Shown here one piece after another: positions 28,801 through 36,125 of a stretch of 64,000 bases of DNA. The notes beneath the pieces were generated by a model, which worked only from the letters and a program-made list of their open reading frames with translations, was not told the DNA's origin and did not search any database. Location: positions 620,001 through 684,000 of the forward strand of contig NZ_JACCFG010000001.1 of NCBI RefSeq assembly GCF_013416555.1, given 5' to 3'. The stretch is from Sphingomonas sp. R-74633 (GTDB lineage Bacteria; Pseudomonadota; Alphaproteobacteria; Sphingomonadales; Sphingomonadaceae). Position numbers and translations under genes: made by a program. How positions within the stretch are numbered: the first letter of the stretch is position 1; every line of letters starts with the position of its first letter.

Positions 28801-31800
28801 TCGGCTTTGTGGGCGGCGAGGGCGTCGGGCTGACCGGCACGGTCGACGGCAGCTACGGCGCCAAGGATGTCGGCTTACGCACGGTGACGATCGATCCGGC
28901 AAGCGCCAATTTGACCGCCAACCCCGGCACATTGCTCTCCAACTATGCGCTGCGCGCCGGCCCCAATGGCATCGGCCAGATCACCCCGGCGCCCCTCACC
29001 GCGGCGCTCGTTGATGTGTTCAAGACCTATGACGGCACCACCGCGGCGCTGCTGAACAGCGCCAACTTTACGCTCGGCGGCTTTGTGGCGGGGGAGGGGG
29101 CAAACGTCACTGAGACGGCAGGCAGCTACGCCTCGCCCAACACCGGATCGCATCTCGTCACCTCGGCGCTCGACGCCAGCGACTTCACTGCGAACAGCGG
29201 GACCGACCTCAACAATTACATGCTTCCGGCGAGCGCCACCGGTATCGGCATCATCGGCCAGGCGACACTCACTGCCGTGATCATCGGCAACCCAAGCCGG
29301 ACCTATGACGGCACGGTCGCGGCGCTGCTGAACGCCGGCAACTATCTGCTGACCGGTTTCATCAGCGGCGAGAGCGCCACCGTTACCGAAACTGCCGGCG
29401 TCTATGGCGAGGCAAATGCGGGAACGCGCGCGGTCACCGCCACGCTCGGCGCGGACGACTTCGCCGCAGGTTCGGGCACCTTGCTCTCGAACTATATCCT
29501 GCCGACCGGCGCCGCAGGACTGGGCACGATCGACCCCAGGGCGCTGAGCGTGGCGATCATCGGAAACCCGTCGCGTATCTATGATGGCACCACCGTTGCC
29601 TCCCTGATCTCGAGCAATTTCGCGCTGACCGGCTTTGTCAGTGGCGAGGGGGCGAGCGTCACCGAGACAATGGGCGCCTATGACGATCCCAATGCCGGAT
29701 CGCGAAACGTCACCGCGACGCTCGATGCCGGCGACTTCAGCGCGAGCGGGGCCACGCTGCTTTCCAACTATGTCCTGCCTACCGATGCGACCGGTGCAGG
29801 CACGATCGACCAGCGGGCGCTGACTGCCGCGATCATCGGCGACCCGACCAGAGCGTATGACGGCACCGATCTGGCGACACTGGCCGCGTTCAATTTCCAG
29901 CTGACCGGCTTTGTCGGCGCCGAAAGCGCGGCAGTCACACAGACCGCTGGCCGCTACGATTCCCCCAATGCCGGGTCGCGGATCGTGACCGCGTTGTTGG
30001 CAGGCGCCGATTTCACCGCGGGCGCGGGCACGTCGCTTTCCAACTATATCCTGCCGACCAGCGCCACCGGCACGGGCACGATCGACCGTCTGGCGCTCGG
30101 CGTGGCGATCACCGGCAACCCTACCCGAACCTATGACGGCACCACCACCGCAACGCTGACGAGCGCCGATTATACGCTGACCGGCTTTATCGCCGGCGAG
30201 GGTGCCAGCATCACCGAGACCGCCGGCAGCTATGACAGCAAGGATGCCGGCCCGCGCACCGTGAGCGTCACGCTGGATGGCGGCGACTTCGCGGTCATCG
30301 GGGGCACCCTGCTCTCGAACTATATCCTGCCGACCAGCACCACCGGCGCCGGGACGATCACCCAGGCGATGCTCAGTGCCGCGATCATCGGCAACCCCAC
30401 GCGCGCCTACGACGCGACCACCGGCGCGACCTTGAGCTCGGCCAATTTCGCGCTGACCGGCTTCGTGGCGGGCGAAGGCGCGACTGTCACCGAGACCGCA
30501 GGTATCTATGCATCGGCCGATGCCGGGCTCCGCATCGTCTCGGCTACGCTCGACGGCAGCGATTTCCAGGCGAACAGCGGCACAATGCTGTCCAACTATG
30601 TGCTTCCCACCGGAGCGGCGGGCCTGGGGACGATCACCCAGGCGATGCTGACCGCCGCGATCATCGGCAACCCGACCCGCAACTATGACGGCACTACCGC
30701 GGCGACGCTGACCGGCGCCAACTACCAGCTCACCGGCTTCATCGCGGGCCAAGGGGCGAGCGTCACGCAGAGCGCGGGCGCCTATGACTCGCCCAATGCC
30801 GGATCGCGGATCGTGACGGCATTGCTGGCGGGCGGCGACTTCGCGGCGAATGCCGGGACCTCACTGTCCAACTATGTGCTGCCCGTCAGCGCTACGGGCG
30901 CAGGCACGATCGACCCGCTGGCCATCGGCGTCGCGATCACCGGCAACCCCACGCGGAGCTACGACGGCACGACCGCCGCGACGTTGACCAGCGGCGACTA
31001 CACGCTCACCGGCTTCATCGTTGGTGAGGGCGCCAGTATTACCGAGACTGCCGGCGCCTATGACGGCAAGGACGCCGGGGCCCATATCGTCACCGTCACG
31101 CTTGATGGCGGCGATTTCGCGGTCATCGGCGGCACCTTGCTCTCGAACTATATCCTGCCGACCAGCGCCACCGGCGCCGGAGCGATCACCCAGGCGATGC
31201 TCAGTGCCGCGATCATCGGCAACCCGACCCGGGTCTATGACGCGACCACCGCCGCGACCCTGGGCTCGGCCAATTTCGCGCTGACCGGCTTCGTGGCGGG
31301 TGAGGGCGCGTTCGTCACCCGGACATCGGGGACCTATGACGATCCCAACGCAGGCGCGCGCATCGTCAGTACCACGTTGGCGAGCGGCGACTTCACCGCC
31401 AGCGGCGGGACCCTGCTCTCCAACTATATCCTGCCCACCAGCGCGACGGGCGCGGGGACGATCACCCCGGCGATGCTCGCCGCCGCGATCATCGGCAATC
31501 CGACCCGAATCTATGACGGCACCACCGCCGCCGCGCTGACTGGCGCCAATTACCAGCTCACCGGCTTCATCGGTGGCCAGGGCGCGAGCGTCACGCAGAC
31601 CGTAGGTATCTATGACAGCCGCAACGCCGGGGTGCGCACGATCATCGCCGCGCTGGGCCAGGGGGACTTTACTGCGGATGCGGGAACCTCGCTCTCCAAC
31701 TATCTGCTGCCGAGCAGCGCGTCGGGCGCGGGCACGATCGATCCGCGCGCGCTTACCGCTGCGATCGTCGGCAACCCCACCAGGCCCTATGACGGCACGG

Positions 31801-32642
31801 TCGCAGCGACACTCAATCCGGGCAATTTCGCGCTGAACGGCTTTGTCGCGGGCGAGGGGGCCAGCGTCACCCAGACCAGCGGCACCTATAGCGACCGCAA
31901 TGCCGGTTCGCGCACCGTCACCGCCACACTGGCCGCCGGCAATTTCGCCGTTACCGGCGCCACCTTGCTCGCCAACTATGTCCTGCCGACCAGCGCAACC
32001 GGCGCCGGCCAGATCGACCGCGCGCCGATCACCGTGACGATTACCGGCTATCCGACCAAGACCTATGACGGCACTACCGACGCCACGCTCACTTCGGGCG
32101 ATTATGCGCTGGCGGGATTCGTCACTGGCGAAGGCGCGACGATCACCGAGACGCACGGCGCCTATGCTACCCAATATGTCGGCGTGCAGCAGGTCAGCGC
32201 GGCGCTTGAAGCGGGCGATTTCAGTGCCAGTTCCGGGACATTGCTCTCAAACTATATCCTGCCGACCAGCGCCGTCGGGCAGGGCGAGATCCTCATCGAT
32301 CCGGTCAACCCGCGCTGCGTGATCGACCTGCGCGGCGGCTGCCTGCCCGATGCGCCCGTCATTTTCATCCGCTACGGCAAGACGGTCGGGAACCCGCATT
32401 TCTACATCCCCTATCCGGTGATCGATCCGATTTATCTGGGGCGGACCAACGGCTTTGGCGGTCTGCCGAGCATCATCGCCGCGCGCACCGCCACGCCCAC
32501 CGACAGCAGCGTCATCGTCCAGAGCGGTGCACCCACCGTCAACTCGACCGAGCAGATCCTGCAACAGGGCGGACGCGACAAGCAGTGGCGGGTCGTCTCC
32601 ACGCTGCCGACCGCCGTCGATTTCCCCGCGGAGGCTCCATGA
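19890..32642 (+). CDS. Giant TpsA-type exoprotein (filamentous-haemagglutinin-like) with 39 YDG repeats
   Basis: 4250-residue secreted surface protein of a two-partner secretion system. It has a long signal peptide (to about residue 41, ending AYA) and a TPS secretion domain at about 45-290 (GTFVQGQGQIGQPSPNQL, VIDWQSFSI, SVYLMNPNGVIVGPGG). A beta-helix region of GG/NG repeats ends in GGKWLIDPDDLLID near 390. From Tyr582 to Tyr4059 there are 39 tandem units of about 91 residues, each opening K/R-x-YDGTT. A unique tail of about 130 residues follows, with the only mature cysteines (CVIDLRGGC). No toxin domain is seen at the end, so it looks like an adhesin or matrix protein. GGAG precedes ATG 19890. 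The stop overlaps tpsB by 4 bases. Confidence 0.93.
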   Translation: MTRCKKSHSLLLSTALSSLFGRHGAALGAFALLAGATPAYAQDALPTGGTFVQGQGQIGQPSPNQLEVRQGSTRGVIDWQSFSIADAYRVLIDNGDGATLNRVRGGDISRIDGLLSATGSVYLMNPNGVIVGPGGKVLAGGNFVASTRAIDADAFMAGGALAVRGSGDGAIVNGGSIVSKTGSVVMIARAVTNTGSIAAKAGHVTLAAADDVLLAATDGKSDGIYVAVGGGRGDITQAGRIEAAAVALRAANGNIFALAGNRDGLVQATGTATVNGELWLTAPQGTVEVSGTLKASNADGSGGRVTVNGRDVALGATADISAAGTRGGEVVIGAATYGSGTGLARTTRIADGARIIAGGTSGGGRIETSGKALDIGAAHIVAGTGGKWLIDPDDLLIDTAAATAIVTSLNGGTDVQQVTTAGGTGGVGDITVAAPIVWTGSGDLELNAYRDVLVNQTISGGGNVQITAARNIAVNAAISSTTQIDGVAAASFTIGAAGSLSSAGNVGIAGASFVNQGGAGSVSSSGGRWLILSDDAAGSSDGGLTPDFYQYDYAVAAAPGNGRAYRQAPSVSFTLGPVVKDYDGTTTALLDGSNVNATGLVNGDAFALDGSYATKNAGTGINVTATNFTANRGGIPVFGYNVTTPSVTAAVGTINRATLTAAIIGNPTKTYNATTAVSLTSANFGLIGIAAGESIIVNGAATEAYDSANAGSRTVDATFQTSNFTAGSGTVLTNYILPTTATGAGLINPASLIVSGVTANDKVYDGTTAATLDTGAASVFGIVGGDDVSLDLSGASGVFATRNVGNAIAVTGTGFALSGTDAANYVVGQPSGIAANITPAALVVSGLVANDKTYDGTTTGTLNTAGLQITALISGDDVTPDGSGAQINFATKNAGQDIPVSIAGVTLTGADAGNYEITYSGSLTADILQRVLTFGFAGVPTKVYDGTTNVVVSGANASLGNVVAGESVSIAQAANVEYASKNVGVWNIIGTLTPADFVAGAGTLLANYSLPTTVGSQGEITPAPLTISITNNPTKPYDGNAGASLGPGNFAVSGFVVGEGATVTETSGTYAASDAGVWTVSANLDASDFDPNANTMMSNYIIPSPVTGPGTITRIPLGPGVIVVDITGNPSKTYDGTTVATLTSSDYTLDGFIAGEGATITETVGTYDLKDAGLRAVLVLLDPSDFAPDPGTNLANYTLPTQATGIGTIFQRALTAAIIGNPTKIYNGTTRAIVVPGNYSITGLVAGESVTVAPGVVATYGSEDAGVRLITANFTADSNFVFASGTSRGNYILPVIAQGPGTITPAPLLVLGVSAQNKVYDQTTTAILAGSASLFGVVAGDTVTLDGGSASGTFATANVGNGIAVTVAGYGISGTDAGNYQLFQPTGLSANITRRGLVIANVSALDRAYDGTTVATLDLGSAGLNGVLGSDDVLLDSGGSSAVFLQKNVGTNLRVIASGFALTGAQAGNYSLSQPSGLTADITALALTGAILGNPTKTYDGTTSVSLTGANYSLTGFVAGEGGSITQSSGAAYDSANAGGRIVTATLVVSDFVANAGTLLSNYALPTSISGAGTITQAQLIAAIIGNPTRVYDSSTNATLTSANYQLAGFVAGEGATITETAGLYDTKNVGGRTVTATLDTGDFTGTGSTNLANYALPVSASGAGTITAAQVQVTGILANDKTYDGTTAATLDSSGGGLSGVFGGDTVSLVSGGASGVFATKNVGTNITVTATGYAISGADAANYTVLQPIGLAADITQATIQLASVTRVYDATTAVPSADSAYTLAGVFAGDAVGVNASGITGNYADKNVGTGKSVTLSGVLLNGADAGNYLIAGSVTNALIGIITPATLNVLGAVALDKTYDQNTVAQLDNSGTTLSGVLLSDVVNLAFATTGNFDNANAGTNKPVTTTAYSISGTDAANYTLVQPQGLTATINPLEIFLASVTKVYDGNTSLPSASTGYAFTGVLSGDTVVAQTSGATGQYDDSKNVGTAKPVTVNGLTLTGAQGGNYFISSSITGNLGTITPAPLTVTITGDPTKTYDGNNLASLVSGDYTITGLVAGEILTINQTAGVYDTPNAGTRVVTVNLTPSNYTEVFDSRDNYILPTSASGAGTIDPRLLTITGVTADNKVYDGNAVASLNSSGAALQNVVSGDTVALNSAGATGVFASPNVGTGIAVTASGYALTNNPFGNYTLQQPTGLSADITQALLTISRVSRVYNGLLTLPTDSAGWTLAGAVSGDDVFVDTGAVLGAYASKNVGTGIAVTASGIVLGGSDSANYSLAPTLVAAPIGEITPATLTAAIIGTPTRIYDGTTAATLNAGNFQFSGFVLSEGATVTQTAGTYNSPDVVSATSVTAALTGFITADLGTDLSNYILPASATGAGAITPQALTAAILGDPTKTYDGTAAALLAAANYGLTGLVSGQSITVTQTAGLYASPNAGARLVTATLGSGDFTAGGGTLLSNYVLPTSAAGLGTIDPRVLTAAIIGNPTKIYDGNTIAALISGNFALTGFLSGEGATVTETVGAYDDADAGSRTVTATLDAGDFSATGATLLANYVLPVSASGAGTIGQKALSALIIGDPTRPYDGTNIASLLAANYLLTGFVGSDSATVTQTAGTYASVNAGTWLVTALLAGGDFTAGSGTTLANYALPTSATGLGTITRLALGVTVTGNPTRIYDGTTAATLTSGDYTLTGFLSGEGANVTETVGVYDSRNAGARTVNVTLDAGDFAALSGTLLANYVLPSSATGAGTINQRALTAAITGLPTRIYDATDAAILASSNYALTGFVAGEGATVTETAGIYASPNAGIRAVSTTLDAGDFQANAGTLLANYILPTSATGAGIIQRATLSAVIIGNPTRTYDATTAAALTSANYQLLGFIGGQGATVTETVGQYASPNAGIHTVTATLGSPDFTADAGTLLTNYVLPATASGLGTIDPKELTVLIVGTPTRVYDGTTAAVLSAGDFQLVGFVGGEGVGLTGTVDGSYGAKDVGLRTVTIDPASANLTANPGTLLSNYALRAGPNGIGQITPAPLTAALVDVFKTYDGTTAALLNSANFTLGGFVAGEGANVTETAGSYASPNTGSHLVTSALDASDFTANSGTDLNNYMLPASATGIGIIGQATLTAVIIGNPSRTYDGTVAALLNAGNYLLTGFISGESATVTETAGVYGEANAGTRAVTATLGADDFAAGSGTLLSNYILPTGAAGLGTIDPRALSVAIIGNPSRIYDGTTVASLISSNFALTGFVSGEGASVTETMGAYDDPNAGSRNVTATLDAGDFSASGATLLSNYVLPTDATGAGTIDQRALTAAIIGDPTRAYDGTDLATLAAFNFQLTGFVGAESAAVTQTAGRYDSPNAGSRIVTALLAGADFTAGAGTSLSNYILPTSATGTGTIDRLALGVAITGNPTRTYDGTTTATLTSADYTLTGFIAGEGASITETAGSYDSKDAGPRTVSVTLDGGDFAVIGGTLLSNYILPTSTTGAGTITQAMLSAAIIGNPTRAYDATTGATLSSANFALTGFVAGEGATVTETAGIYASADAGLRIVSATLDGSDFQANSGTMLSNYVLPTGAAGLGTITQAMLTAAIIGNPTRNYDGTTAATLTGANYQLTGFIAGQGASVTQSAGAYDSPNAGSRIVTALLAGGDFAANAGTSLSNYVLPVSATGAGTIDPLAIGVAITGNPTRSYDGTTAATLTSGDYTLTGFIVGEGASITETAGAYDGKDAGAHIVTVTLDGGDFAVIGGTLLSNYILPTSATGAGAITQAMLSAAIIGNPTRVYDATTAATLGSANFALTGFVAGEGAFVTRTSGTYDDPNAGARIVSTTLASGDFTASGGTLLSNYILPTSATGAGTITPAMLAAAIIGNPTRIYDGTTAAALTGANYQLTGFIGGQGASVTQTVGIYDSRNAGVRTIIAALGQGDFTADAGTSLSNYLLPSSASGAGTIDPRALTAAIVGNPTRPYDGTVAATLNPGNFALNGFVAGEGASVTQTSGTYSDRNAGSRTVTATLAAGNFAVTGATLLANYVLPTSATGAGQIDRAPITVTITGYPTKTYDGTTDATLTSGDYALAGFVTGEGATITETHGAYATQYVGVQQVSAALEAGDFSASSGTLLSNYILPTSAVGQGEILIDPVNPRCVIDLRGGCLPDAPVIFIRYGKTVGNPHFYIPYPVIDPIYLGRTNGFGGLPSIIAARTATPTDSSVIVQSGAPTVNSTEQILQQGGRDKQWRVVSTLPTAVDFPAEAP
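21600..32290 (+). repeat. Array of 39 tandem YDG-domain repeats (about 275 bp each)
   Basis: I count 39 units by their K/R-x-Y-[DN]-[GAQS] signature. The first YDG is at 21633 and the last at 32064, giving a mean period of about 274 bp. Two unit types are recognisable. Type A (NDKVYDGTT ... DAANY) is mixed with type B among units 1-19. Type B (GNPTRxYDGTT ... GEGATVTETAG ... LLSNYILPTSATGAGTI) accounts for all of units 20-39. The C-terminal half is therefore younger and more uniform; block duplications are described under findings. Confidence 0.9.
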
Positions 32643-34369
32643 GCAGGAAGAGGCCGTTCGCAGCCTTCCTGCTCGGCACGCTGCTGCCGGTGGCGGCACA
32701 TGCGCAGGATTTCAAGCGCGTCGAGCCCAAGTTGCCGCCGCCGCCCGAAACCCCCAAGGTCGAGGTGCCGCCCGACGCGACACCGCCCGCGCAGGATGGC
32801 AGGGTATTGGTGCCGGAGCTCAGGGGGCTGGTCTTCGTTAACGGCATCGGCGCCGTGCAAGCGAACGGAGTCGCTCCCGAGGCGGTCGCCAACGGCGTTG
32901 CGATCCACGGCCTGCCGCTCCTCGACGATCCCGACTTCACCGCGAGCCTGCGCACATATCTCGGCCGGCCGCTGACCCAGGCGGACCTCGACACGATCGG
33001 CCGGCTGGCGCGCGAACTGTATCGCGTGCGGGAACACCCCTTCGTCCATGTCTCGGTACCGCCGCAAAAGGTGCAGAACGGCATCGTCCAGCTGGTCGTC
33101 ACCGAATATCGGCTGGGCGAGGTGACCGTCACCGGCAATCGCCATTTCTCGAGCCGGCTGATCCGCGAGATGGGCAATCTCGAAAGCGGCGAGCCGCTGA
33201 CCACGCCGCGCCTGCGCGGCGCGCTCGAGGACTATAACCAGAACCCGTTCCTCACCGTCAGCGCGGTCGCCAAGCCGGGCGGCGAGACCGGCCTGACGGA
33301 CATCGAGCTCGAGGCGCGCGACCGCGCGCCGTGGCGGGTCTATGGCGGCTATGACAATCAGGGCGTGCCCACGCTCGACCGCAACGAATGGTATCTCGGC
33401 TTCAACTGGGGCAACGTCTTCGGCGAGGGCCAGCTGCTCTCCTACCAATATACCCGCGCCTTCAACGGCCGCTACAGCTCGCATTCGGCAAGCTATGTCG
33501 CACCGGTCGATCCCGATAACCGCGTCATCTTCTTCGGTGCCTACGCCACGCAGGAGCCGCGCATCGCCCCGATCTTCCGGAGCGTGGGGCATTCCGGCCA
33601 GATCAGCGGGCGCTGGGCAGTCGATCTGCCCGAATGGGGCCGGCTGCGGCATTCGCTGCAGGTCGGAGTCGACTACAAGCGCACCAACAACAACCTCGAA
33701 TTCTTCGGCTTCCGCATCCTCGATACAGCGGTGGAGATCTTCCAGTACCCGCTGATTTATACCGCCAGCATGCCGGACGATGCCGGCGAGACAGTGATCG
33801 AGAACCGCCTGGTCTGGTCGCCGGGCAATCTGCTCAAATACAATAACGACCGGTCGATGCGGCAGCTCGTGCCGGGGGCCAGTGCCTCTTATGTCTATGA
33901 CCGCTTCTCGCTTACCCGGACCACGACACTGCCGGCGGGCATGAGCTGGATCGTGCGCGGTATGGTGCAGCTCGCCAGCGTCAATCTCCCCTATAGCGAG
34001 CAGATCGGCGGTGGTGGTATCGGCGGGGTGCGCGGCTATGACACCAATGTCGCGCTGGGCAGCCAGGGCGTGCTGGTCACCAGCGAGATCCGCTCGCCCG
34101 CCTTCAGCATTTTCGGGGGGAAGCGGGCGGGGTCGATCAAGGACCTGTTCCAAGGCGGCGTGTTCCTCGATTACGGCTATCTGCGCCAGCGTACCCGCTT
34201 CGCCGACCTGCCGCGCGACGACCGCCTCGCTAGCGTCGGCGTGAGCCTTCACTACACCGTCGAGCGCTATCTCGATCTGCAGGCCGAGATCGGCCAGCAG
34301 CTGCGCCGGGCACCCTTTGCACGCGACAAGGCACTGCAGGCCGCCGTCGTGGCGACAATCAGCTTCTGA
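32639..34369 (+). CDS. TpsB outer-membrane transporter (ShlB/FhaC/HecB family)
   Basis: Two-partner-secretion pore for the giant exoprotein, 576 residues. It has a signal peptide (ending AHA), a Pro-rich linker (PKLPPPPETPKVEVPP) and POTRA-type modules, roughly residues 65-220 (VTEYRLGEVTVTGNRHFSS). A 16-strand-type barrel carries the conserved loop motif VRGYD (GGIGGVRGYDTNVALGSQG) and the strand motif VFLDYG. The last residue is Phe (ISF), as usual for barrel assembly. ATG 32639 overlaps the tpsA stop by 4 bases (ATGA), so the partners are translationally coupled. Confidence 0.94.
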   Translation: MSRKRPFAAFLLGTLLPVAAHAQDFKRVEPKLPPPPETPKVEVPPDATPPAQDGRVLVPELRGLVFVNGIGAVQANGVAPEAVANGVAIHGLPLLDDPDFTASLRTYLGRPLTQADLDTIGRLARELYRVREHPFVHVSVPPQKVQNGIVQLVVTEYRLGEVTVTGNRHFSSRLIREMGNLESGEPLTTPRLRGALEDYNQNPFLTVSAVAKPGGETGLTDIELEARDRAPWRVYGGYDNQGVPTLDRNEWYLGFNWGNVFGEGQLLSYQYTRAFNGRYSSHSASYVAPVDPDNRVIFFGAYATQEPRIAPIFRSVGHSGQISGRWAVDLPEWGRLRHSLQVGVDYKRTNNNLEFFGFRILDTAVEIFQYPLIYTASMPDDAGETVIENRLVWSPGNLLKYNNDRSMRQLVPGASASYVYDRFSLTRTTTLPAGMSWIVRGMVQLASVNLPYSEQIGGGGIGGVRGYDTNVALGSQGVLVTSEIRSPAFSIFGGKRAGSIKDLFQGGVFLDYGYLRQRTRFADLPRDDRLASVGVSLHYTVERYLDLQAEIGQQLRRAPFARDKALQAAVVATISF

Positions 34370-34381
34370 AGGGAAAACGCC

Positions 34382-34732
34382 GTGGAGGAAGCCTCTCACA
34401 TCTATGCCGAATATGTCGGCCTGGGCGTCAATATCCTGGCGATCACTGCGATCGCGGTGGGATCAGTGCTGGGTGCGATCGGGCTGTTCAGATCGATGCT
34501 GACCCACGCGTCGGAAGATCAGTTGCGACCAATATGGCTCGCCTTCGGCCGATGGCTGGTTGCCGGCCTGACGTTCCAGCTGGCCGCCGACATCGTCGAG
34601 ACCACGCTGGCACCCAGTTGGGACGATATCGGCAAGCTCGCCGCGATCGCGGCGGTGCGGACCTTCCTCAACTATTTCCTCGACCGCGACATGGACACGC
34701 TGCGTGAGCGCGGCGCCCGGGCTTCGGAATAG
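34382..34732 (+). CDS. Small inner-membrane protein, DUF1622-like
   Basis: 116 residues with three hydrophobic stretches, two of them clear (VGLGVNILAITAIAVGSVLGAIGLF and LVAGLTFQLAADIV). It has a conserved-looking LRPIWLAFGRWL connector and a charged end (LNYFLDRDMDTLRER). This matches the DUF1622 family, whose function is unknown. It starts with GTG 34382 behind GAAGGG, only 12 bases after the tpsB stop, so it is probably a third gene of the secretion operon. Confidence 0.8.
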   Translation: MEEASHIYAEYVGLGVNILAITAIAVGSVLGAIGLFRSMLTHASEDQLRPIWLAFGRWLVAGLTFQLAADIVETTLAPSWDDIGKLAAIAAVRTFLNYFLDRDMDTLRERGARASE

Positions 34733-34815
34733 TCGCGGGGGGTGGGCGAGCGTTGCCAGGCTCGAATGCGCGCGGCTTCTCGTCTGAGAGCTCTGGGCTA
34801 AATCATTGTGGGGAA

Positions 34816-34891
<76 letters not shown>

Positions 34892-34991
34892 ATTCCGGGT
34901 TGTTTCGGCGCTCTTGGTGAGTGCGCCTCCGCAGTGGAGGAGCGCCTTTAGCGGCGCACTTCGCGGCTTGTAAACCCCTAAATCGAAAAAA

Positions 34992-36125
34992 TTACCAGCG
35001 CTGTACGCGGCGGCTCTGGCGGTCGATCGACAGGAGGATTCCGAAGCAGATCATGAAGGTCATCACGGCGGTGCCGCCGAAGCTGATCAGCGGCAGCGGC
35101 ACGCCCACCACCGGCGCCAGGCCCATCACCATCGCCATGTTGATCGAGCAGTAGAAGAAGATCGTGCCCGACAGGCCCGCCGCGGTCAGCCGCCCGAAGC
35201 GGCTCTGCGCGCGCAGGCTCACCCCGATCGCCCATTTGATCAGGATTCCGAAGGCGCCAATCAGGAAGAAGCCGCCGAGCAGGCCCCATTCCTCCATCAT
35301 CGTCGCCAGCGCGAAATCGGTATGCCCCTCGGGCAGATAGTCGAGATGGCTCTGTGTGCCCTGCAGGAAGCCCTTGCCGAACACGCCGCCCGAACCGATC
35401 GCGATCTTGGACTGGCTGATGTGATAGCCGGTGCCCAGCGGATCGCTCTCGGGATCGAGGAAGATCAGCACGCGGTTGCGCTGATAGTCATGCAGGAAGT
35501 TGATCCCGATCGGCGCGGCCACCGCGATCAGCAGCGCGCCGGCGATGAACAGGCGCAGGGGGATGCCCGCGAGGAACACCACCGTCGCCCCGCAAAAGCA
35601 GATCATCAGCGCGGTGCCGAGATCGGGCTGGAGGATCACCAGCAGCGCCGGCACGCCGATCAGCACCGCCGCCGGCCAGATCGCGGCGAACTTGCGGATC
35701 TCGCCCACCGGCAGCATTTCGTAGAAGCGCGCGAGCGCCAGCACGATCATCGGCTTCATCAGCTCGGATGGCTGGAACTGCATGAAGCCCAGGTTGATCC
35801 AGCGCTGGCTGCCGCCGGCGACCTTGCCGAGCAGTTCGACGCCGATCAGCGCAAGCACCAGCCCGGCATAGGCGGGGAGGGACCCAAACGCCCACCAATT
35901 CTCCGGCACGCGCGACATGCCGATCGCCATCGCCAGGAACACGGTGAAGCGCAGCCCCTGGTTGAATGCCCAGGGGTTCATGCTGCCGCCGGCTGCTGAA
36001 TAGAGGATGAGCTGGTCGAACGCACCGATCAGGATCACCAGGCCGATGATCCGCCAGGGAAGCTGCGCCAGCGGGCCGGGGACGATGCCCGAAGGGCCCA
36101 GGCTGGAGGTGTGAAGCGTCGCCAT
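34992..36125 (-). CDS. rodA: RodA peptidoglycan glycosyltransferase (SEDS family)
   Basis: Inner-membrane polymerase that builds glycan strands for cell elongation with PBP2. 377 residues with about ten membrane segments. SEDS hallmarks include GGSQRWINLGFMQFQPSE, the LQPDLGTA motif with the catalytic Asp region, and GGVFGKGFLQGTQSHLDYLPEGHTDF. I use ATG 36125, which shares one base with the mrdA stop (TGATG); a TTG one codon earlier is possible. It is the last gene of mreB-mreC-mreD-mrdA-rodA. Confidence 0.95.
   Translation of the reverse strand: MATLHTSSLGPSGIVPGPLAQLPWRIIGLVILIGAFDQLILYSAAGGSMNPWAFNQGLRFTVFLAMAIGMSRVPENWWAFGSLPAYAGLVLALIGVELLGKVAGGSQRWINLGFMQFQPSELMKPMIVLALARFYEMLPVGEIRKFAAIWPAAVLIGVPALLVILQPDLGTALMICFCGATVVFLAGIPLRLFIAGALLIAVAAPIGINFLHDYQRNRVLIFLDPESDPLGTGYHISQSKIAIGSGGVFGKGFLQGTQSHLDYLPEGHTDFALATMMEEWGLLGGFFLIGAFGILIKWAIGVSLRAQSRFGRLTAAGLSGTIFFYCSINMAMVMGLAPVVGVPLPLISFGGTAVMTFMICFGILLSIDRQSRRVQRW

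Noticed and set aside
28875..30752. Long antisense frames (up to 625 codons) under the YDG array
   Set aside because: They repeat with the same period as the array and read as Arg/Gly/Asp-rich low-complexity protein; a by-product of the repeats' codon bias.
21600..32290. CRISPR or satellite DNA as an explanation of the tandem repeats
   Set aside because: Units are about 275 bp, differ from each other and keep one open frame with conserved residues, so they are protein repeats.
32290..32642. CDI-type toxin at the end of the TpsA protein, with an immunity gene after it
   Set aside because: The tail is short, has no VENN-like pretoxin motif, and the next gene is the TpsB transporter followed by a DUF1622-like protein, not an immunity gene.
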